Shown here: one piece after another, positions 4,458 to 8,042 of the stretch
How positions within the stretch are numbered: the first letter of the stretch is position 1
Layout of the letters: every line of letters starts with the position of its first letter
Assembly: GCA_027069035.1 (NCBI GenBank)
Contig: JALXFI010000072.1
Span: forward strand, 1-8,042
DNA length: 8,042 nt
Origin: a bacterium
Lineage (GTDB): Bacteria > Desulfobacterota > GWC2-55-46 > S146-80 > JALXFI01
Reading direction: 5' to 3'
Made by a program: the position numbers and the translations under genes
The notes under the pieces: generated by a model
What the model was told of the DNA's origin: nothing
The model's database searches: none
The model's input: only the letters and a program-made list of their open reading frames with translations

Positions 4458-6773
4458 TTAAAAATCAAGAGACGACTCAAATGCAAGAAATATAATCTTT
4501 TCCGTCCTGTCGTTGGTGTCATCGACATCATCATTCACATCTGTGTATTCATATTTAAGGCTGACCGTTTGAGAGCCGATATGTTCGACAATATTGCCTA
4601 TATTTAGAGAAAGTCTTGAAAAAAGGTCATAGGTTCTATCCTTCTGGAGGTTGTCCGTGGACTTATTATAAGAGGCTGAGCCTCTCAGATCGAGATTGAT
4701 GATATTGTGGAATAAAACAAGAGAGCCGTCTATAGTGATGACCTTGGAGTCCGTGCGCACCATGGTCGAGATATCCTTAAATCTTGCAAACTGGTAAGAG
4801 GGGGCGATCGATAAAAGCCCTTCCCTTTGATATGAGCCGCTTAGGGTAACATTGGATGACCGGTTATCGAGATTAAGTTCACTATTGTCATTGAGTCGTG
4901 AGATATCTGTTTCGGCCATGGCTGTAAAGCTCTTGTAATAGATATTAAAAGATGCCCCATATGTGTCGGTGCTATTGTCTACCGGTATAGTATATAATGG
5001 GTCGAATCTGCTGTTTTGAAGAGTCCTCGAATAATTGCCCCCGATGTTCAGCCATGAAAAAGGAGAATAGTTTATGCCTGCGGAGCCGGTTTTAGTCTCG
5101 ATCTGTGAACGGTCGAGCTCTTTGGTAACATTATCCCTTGAGTCATCAAAGGAGAGGCTGAATGAGACGGATTCCCATGCGTATCCCCCGGATAGTCTGT
5201 AACCCTCCTGATCCCATGGGGCGCCGAGATTGCCTATACTTCTAAAATCTCTGCCAATCCTGAATATCTCCCCACCAAGATTCGCTCCTCCGCGGGTAAA
5301 AGAGATATTTGCCCTCTTTGCCTCGTCTCTTTTTGATGCCTCTGTGTCTGTGGTATCGCTGTCAAAATCGCTTTTTACAAACTCAATTTCACCTGTTACT
5401 CCGTAATCCGACAGTGATGAAAGGATGACAAATCCGGTTGTTTCACCCCTTACCGGCGGCTCCCCTGTGGCTATATTGAAAAAGTTCTGGTCACCGAGCC
5501 TTCCGTTAAGATATACGGTTTTAACCGTGAGGAGCCCTCTTTCCATGATATCTATGCCTATTGAGCCCCCATCGAGCCTGAAATCCCTTTCGCCTATGCC
5601 AAGTCCATCGCTTACGGCTACGGTATCGGTATTTCTAACACTAAAACTTTTGACCTTCACCCTGTCAAACAGGACAAAACCGGCGCCAACGCCTCTTCTT
5701 GTAAGTCCCGAAACCGTCATCATACTCTCGTCAATATTTATATCTCCAAGCTCTATATTGCCCTGCCACCTATCGCCATCATGGGCAAGAGAAAGATATA
5801 CACTTGGGAGGTTCCATAGTCTGTCCGTTCCATCCCCTTTTTCATCCATATTGAAATATCGCGGGCTTGCCGCAAATGTAAAGGTGTCTCTTCCCCTCTT
5901 TACCATAAGGCTGAGATCAGCCTGCCCCCATACCTGCCTGTCAAAGGTATCAAAAGGCCTTAATGAATCAGGCGATCTGTCAAGGTCATCTTCATAAAGG
6001 AATGTAATCCTCCCCTCTTTTGAAAACTCCCATTCGGGGGGAGGTATGTAAGAAGAAGCAGAGGCAACAAGCGGATAACTTCTTGAAGTGGATGTTTCTG
6101 CCGGCGGAGAGCCCTTAGGGAAGACAAAATAGGCCAATGTGGGAAAAGTAAAAGATATAGAAGGCCTGATGATGACAAGTTTTACCTCGTGATTGCCTGT
6201 ATCAAAGGTTGGAAGCAGGGGACTTTCCACTGTGACTGTGCCGCCATTTCTGCCTGTAATAAGGGTTTTGTTAAAGGCGCCTACGGGTATGTCATCCACC
6301 TCCCACCTGCCCATAAGAACGCCGGCGCCTGAATACCTTATGACCGCTGAGAGACTCAGCTTTCCATCCTCTTCTATTGACGTATCACCTCTGCCGTCGG
6401 TGAACTTAAACTCAGCCCTGTTTATAAGAAGATCATAAACACTCAAAGATGTGCTGACAGATGCCAATACCTGAACGCATCCTGATGACCTGTACTCTGT
6501 TGCAGTGATTGTAAAGGCACCGGCACTTCTAAAGACATGTGTTGTTGAGAAGTTTGAAGTTGTAAGACAGGACGACTGAGTTCCGTCTCCAAAGGATACC
6601 TTTGCGCTAAGAGACGCCCCGGAGAATGTGCCTGTAATGGTTACGGCGCTGCCGACTTTTGCCGGGTTTGGGGTAACGGCACCTATGGTTACGGCGTATG
6701 CCTGTTTAAGGCCATAAAGATTTAAGAAGACAATCAAAACAGTGACTATGCCAATATAAATAAATCTCTTCAT
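4458..6773 (-). CDS. PKD-domain protein with predicted C-terminal outer-membrane beta-barrel
   Basis: The 771-residue product begins with a clear signal peptide (1-27, IGIVTVLIVFLNL core, cleavage after QAYA). A PKD/Ig-like domain follows (about 28-114, FGDG at 61-64, with Cys69 and Cys99 able to form a disulfide). Next is a module (about 116-219, with GRWEVD at 155-160 and YFVFP at 215-219) homologous to residues 152-253 of the protease encoded downstream. After a Ser/Pro-rich linker, residues about 247-771 alternate polar and hydrophobic residues in strand-length runs joined by Asp/Asn-rich turns, and the protein ends in LAFESSLDF, with the C-terminal Phe typical of barrels inserted by the BAM machinery. 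I infer an outer-membrane barrel with a periplasmic PKD and shared module, perhaps a receptor, channel or anchor. ATG 6773 is chosen because it follows AAAAGGAGGGG and starts the signal peptide; a TTG at 6851 would only add an unlikely leader. It ends 29 bases before the sigma gene. Confidence 0.85.
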   Translation of the reverse strand: MKRFIYIGIVTVLIVFLNLYGLKQAYAVTIGAVTPNPAKVGSAVTITGTFSGASLSAKVSFGDGTQSSCLTTSNFSTTHVFRSAGAFTITATEYRSSGCVQVLASVSTSLSVYDLLINRAEFKFTDGRGDTSIEEDGKLSLSAVIRYSGAGVLMGRWEVDDIPVGAFNKTLITGRNGGTVTVESPLLPTFDTGNHEVKLVIIRPSISFTFPTLAYFVFPKGSPPAETSTSRSYPLVASASSYIPPPEWEFSKEGRITFLYEDDLDRSPDSLRPFDTFDRQVWGQADLSLMVKRGRDTFTFAASPRYFNMDEKGDGTDRLWNLPSVYLSLAHDGDRWQGNIELGDINIDESMMTVSGLTRRGVGAGFVLFDRVKVKSFSVRNTDTVAVSDGLGIGERDFRLDGGSIGIDIMERGLLTVKTVYLNGRLGDQNFFNIATGEPPVRGETTGFVILSSLSDYGVTGEIEFVKSDFDSDTTDTEASKRDEAKRANISFTRGGANLGGEIFRIGRDFRSIGNLGAPWDQEGYRLSGGYAWESVSFSLSFDDSRDNVTKELDRSQIETKTGSAGINYSPFSWLNIGGNYSRTLQNSRFDPLYTIPVDNSTDTYGASFNIYYKSFTAMAETDISRLNDNSELNLDNRSSNVTLSGSYQREGLLSIAPSYQFARFKDISTMVRTDSKVITIDGSLVLFHNIINLDLRGSASYNKSTDNLQKDRTYDLFSRLSLNIGNIVEHIGSQTVSLKYEYTDVNDDVDDTNDRTEKIIFLAFESSLDF

Positions 6774-6777
6774 GCAA

Positions 6778-6788
6778 CCCCTCCTTTT
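6778..6788 (-). promoter_or_regulatory. Strong ribosome binding site fixing the start of the beta-barrel gene
   Basis: AAAAGGAGGGG on the - strand, with six bases between AGGAGG and ATG 6773. It is the best Shine-Dalgarno site I see in the window and rules in favour of the start at the signal peptide. The 81-base gap above it (6774-6854) also holds a perfect 10-bp palindrome TGTAATTACA at 6833-6842, which could be an operator or chance. Confidence 0.75.
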
Positions 6789-6854
6789 AAAGACATGTTT
6801 TTCTGATACTGTAAATGCCATCAGGAGCAATCTGTAATTACAAAACGGCAAATG

Positions 6855-7316
6855 TCAGCGTGAAACCTTTTCTGCCGCCTTGCGATACAGTGTCTGTAAC
6901 TTATCGGAATATGGAAAACTGTACCCCACATCCGGCACTATGAAACCTTCGTCTTTCTTTTTGAGACTGACGATATGTCTCGTTTTGGGCATAAGCGGCT
7001 CAATGCCCGCCTCTGCAAGGTATCTATAAACAACTTCATCTCCGTTCTCAAACGTACCCCGATAACTGTGAAATACCTTCGCCGTAACCTGATAGATTAT
7101 GTATCCGAGATCTTCGTTGGAGGGAATGCCCCTCTCCTTCACAACATCAACTACCTCCACAGCCGCTGTAACATCCGTCTCCCGTATATTGCCCTCTATC
7201 AGATCGGCAGACGGGATGTATTCATCCGGCGCTGCATCCGCTGCAAACAGAGATACAGGAAAGAGACATGATATAAAGATAAAAATTGCAACCGTGTTCT
7301 TAAGCATATCTGTCAT
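6855..7316 (-). CDS. Small exported protein of unknown function
   Basis: The 153-residue product has a signal peptide (about 1-25, hydrophobic AIFIFISCLFPVSLFA, cleavage near LFA/AD). The mature part of about 128 residues alternates strands and turns: DVTAAVEVVDVV (48-59), GYIIYQVTAKVFHSY (71-85), GDEVVYRYL (92-100) and TRHIVSLKK (112-120). This layout would suit a small OB-fold or TIMP/netrin-like barrel, but I do not recognise a family. The mature part has no cysteine and no lipobox is visible (Cys17 lies inside the hydrophobic core), so it is probably a soluble periplasmic protein. ATG 7316 and ATG 7307 are both possible starts; neither has a convincing ribosome binding site. The stop of a possible 30-codon ORF lies two bases before ATG 7316, which would allow coupled translation. 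It lies in the same-strand run that leads to the beta-barrel, sigma and protease genes. Confidence 0.75.
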   Translation of the reverse strand: MTDMLKNTVAIFIFISCLFPVSLFAADAAPDEYIPSADLIEGNIRETDVTAAVEVVDVVKERGIPSNEDLGYIIYQVTAKVFHSYRGTFENGDEVVYRYLAEAGIEPLMPKTRHIVSLKKKDEGFIVPDVGYSFPYSDKLQTLYRKAAEKVSR

Positions 7317-7318
7317 AC

Positions 7319-7411
7319 TTACTTGTAACGGATAACAACAGACTCTATCTCCATGTCATTACCAACGAAAAGTTCAATCCGATCCTGTCCGAGATGGCCC
7401 GTGGTCCTCAT
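7319..7411 (-). CDS. Possible small ORF (30 codons) linking two genes
   Basis: ATG 7411-7409 is preceded by GGGAGGGGAGC, giving a near-ideal GGAGG five bases before the start. The frame runs 30 codons to TAA 7321-7319, overlapping the last 38 bases of the gene above in the +1 frame and ending two bases before the ATG of the next gene (TAAGTATG). The second half reads GHLGQDRIELFVGND then MEIESVVIRYK, which looks plausible as protein. It may be a real small gene, a coupling leader, or the C-terminus of the upstream protein displaced by a frameshift. The first part overlaps known coding sequence, so its codon text there is not independent evidence. Confidence 0.35.
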   Translation of the reverse strand: MRTTGHLGQDRIELFVGNDMEIESVVIRYK

Positions 7412-8042
7412 GCTCCCCTCCCGATAGCTCCCTGGCAAACTTCCTGAATACCCTGTCAAGCAGTTTGGCCTCGTCAGGGGCTGGTGGCTGCATCATTGAG
7501 TCTGCAAATATCCCGACCGCACCCTGCACTATGGCATTGAGGAACTTTTCGTGCTGACCTTTCTTTTCCCGCCTGCCATGCTTTATATAAAGGGTTGAGC
7601 TTTCGTGTATCAAACCGCTTAAGTTGCGGCTTCCTTTAATGAGGTCGAAGACATCTATCGTGACAGTCATCTTCCTTGTGGTGGAAAGCTCTACCCATAC
7701 GGTCACATAAAGGGAATAATCCTTCTCATCTTCATCTTTGTTTGTAGAAGATGGTTCCTTGAGCAGTTCATATTCCTCAGGTGTTTCTTCCGGATATTCA
7801 TTTCTATCCTCCGTGACGATATTTTCAACAATGCGGGCAAAGACAATATACCTTGGCACAGCAACAAGTTTGCGAAGAATTCCAAGAGTTTTGTGAGAGA
7901 GGCTCCCTGTTCTCCGATACTCATCAATAACATAAGGATAATAAGCATCACCAGGGGTTTTTAACACTTCTTCAACAGGATATATCTCAAGCTCGGGATA
8001 TCTCTCGGCTATCCCTTTCCTGAGTATCTCTGCGTATCGAAC
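7374..8042 (-). CDS. Hypothetical protein, start outside window (5' partial)
   Basis: The frame is open from the right edge of the window to TGA 7376-7374, giving 222 visible residues. A GTG at 7967 could be read as a start, but 25 sensible codons precede it (VRYAEILRKGIAERYPELEI...) with no stop, so the gene most likely begins beyond 8042. Visible order: a helical and loop part (1-60), a strand YIVFARI (65-71), an acidic linker (80-108, many Glu/Asp), a long strand pair LYVTVWVEL (111-119) and KMTVTIDVFDL (124-134), then a helical C-terminal part (165-205) with a His/Glu-rich tail. The strand-linker-strand-pair pattern recalls periplasmic lipoproteins of the CsgG/LpoB/FlgO type, in which a conserved alpha/beta core is followed by a strand describing a D-x-x-x-G turn. 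I consider that a weak likeness. Its C-terminus is 57 bases from the next same-strand gene, with the small ORF bridging the gap. Confidence 0.7.
   Translation of the reverse strand, partial: VRYAEILRKGIAERYPELEIYPVEEVLKTPGDAYYPYVIDEYRRTGSLSHKTLGILRKLVAVPRYIVFARIVENIVTEDRNEYPEETPEEYELLKEPSSTNKDEDEKDYSLYVTVWVELSTTRKMTVTIDVFDLIKGSRNLSGLIHESSTLYIKHGRREKKGQHEKFLNAIVQGAVGIFADSMMQPPAPDEAKLLDRVFRKFARELSGGEHEDHGPSRTGSD

Noticed and set aside
5425..5997. Long + strand frame (190 codons) inside the beta-barrel gene
   Set aside because: Ser/Pro/Leu-rich translation of the antisense strand of a clear coding gene, no ribosome binding site, no recognisable domain. The same applies to the + strand frames at 2453-2644, 2834-3181, 4117-4442, 6193-6438 and 6975-7335.
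6774..6851. Longer start of the beta-barrel protein at TTG 6851
   Set aside because: It would add 26 residues before a complete signal peptide, while ATG 6773 has a near-perfect ribosome binding site.
7374..7967. GTG 7967 as the true start of the right-edge gene
   Set aside because: The frame is open for 25 more codons to the window edge with normal protein text, and no ribosome binding site precedes the GTG, so it is read as an internal valine.
1..8042. CRISPR arrays, tRNA or rRNA genes, transposases, phage genes
   Set aside because: None seen on either strand: no regularly spaced direct repeats, no cloverleaf-like segments with a CCA end, no transposase or integrase motifs in the coding frames.

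Overview
The window looks like chromosomal DNA of a Gram-negative bacterium: two long genes encode exported proteins, one of them ending as an outer-membrane beta-barrel, and an ECF sigma factor sits with a membrane-anchored anti-sigma factor. The protein style and a long palindromic repeat of a type I associate from memory with Thermodesulfobacteriota/Deltaproteobacteria and Nitrospirota point to one of those groups, but this is only an impression.

Left part (1-1073, + strand): the last 30 codons of an unidentified gene overlap by one base the start of a 326-residue TPR protein. That protein has one N-terminal membrane helix and seven TPRs and looks like the C-terminal half of a larger polytopic membrane protein. 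It is clearly more AT-rich (about 36% GC in sampled lines) than the rest (about 47-50%).

Middle (1074-1425): a convergent intergenic region with a 176-bp nested palindrome centred near 1180.5 and, next to it, what looks like a decayed C-terminal gene remnant on the - strand.

Right part (8042 down to 1426, all - strand): one tightly packed presumptive operon. In transcription order: a gene cut by the window edge (hypothetical), a possible 30-codon small ORF coupling it to the next gene, a small exported hypothetical protein, a PKD-domain protein with a predicted outer-membrane beta-barrel, an ECF sigma factor, a zinc-less anti-sigma factor with one transmembrane helix, and a secreted subtilisin-like (S8) protease with an intact catalytic triad.

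The most interesting point is how the last four genes are related. The protease carries two modules besides its catalytic domain. Its N-terminal module (about residues 152-253) is clearly homologous to residues 116-219 of the beta-barrel protein. Its propeptide-like module (about 264-339) resembles in layout and key positions the periplasmic domain of the anti-sigma factor. So the protease shares one domain with each neighbour, and the genes overlap or nearly touch. I infer an envelope signalling or quality-control circuit in which an outer-membrane protein, a protease and an anti-sigma factor communicate through shared domains to release the sigma factor. This is a hypothesis built from the sequence and gene order only.
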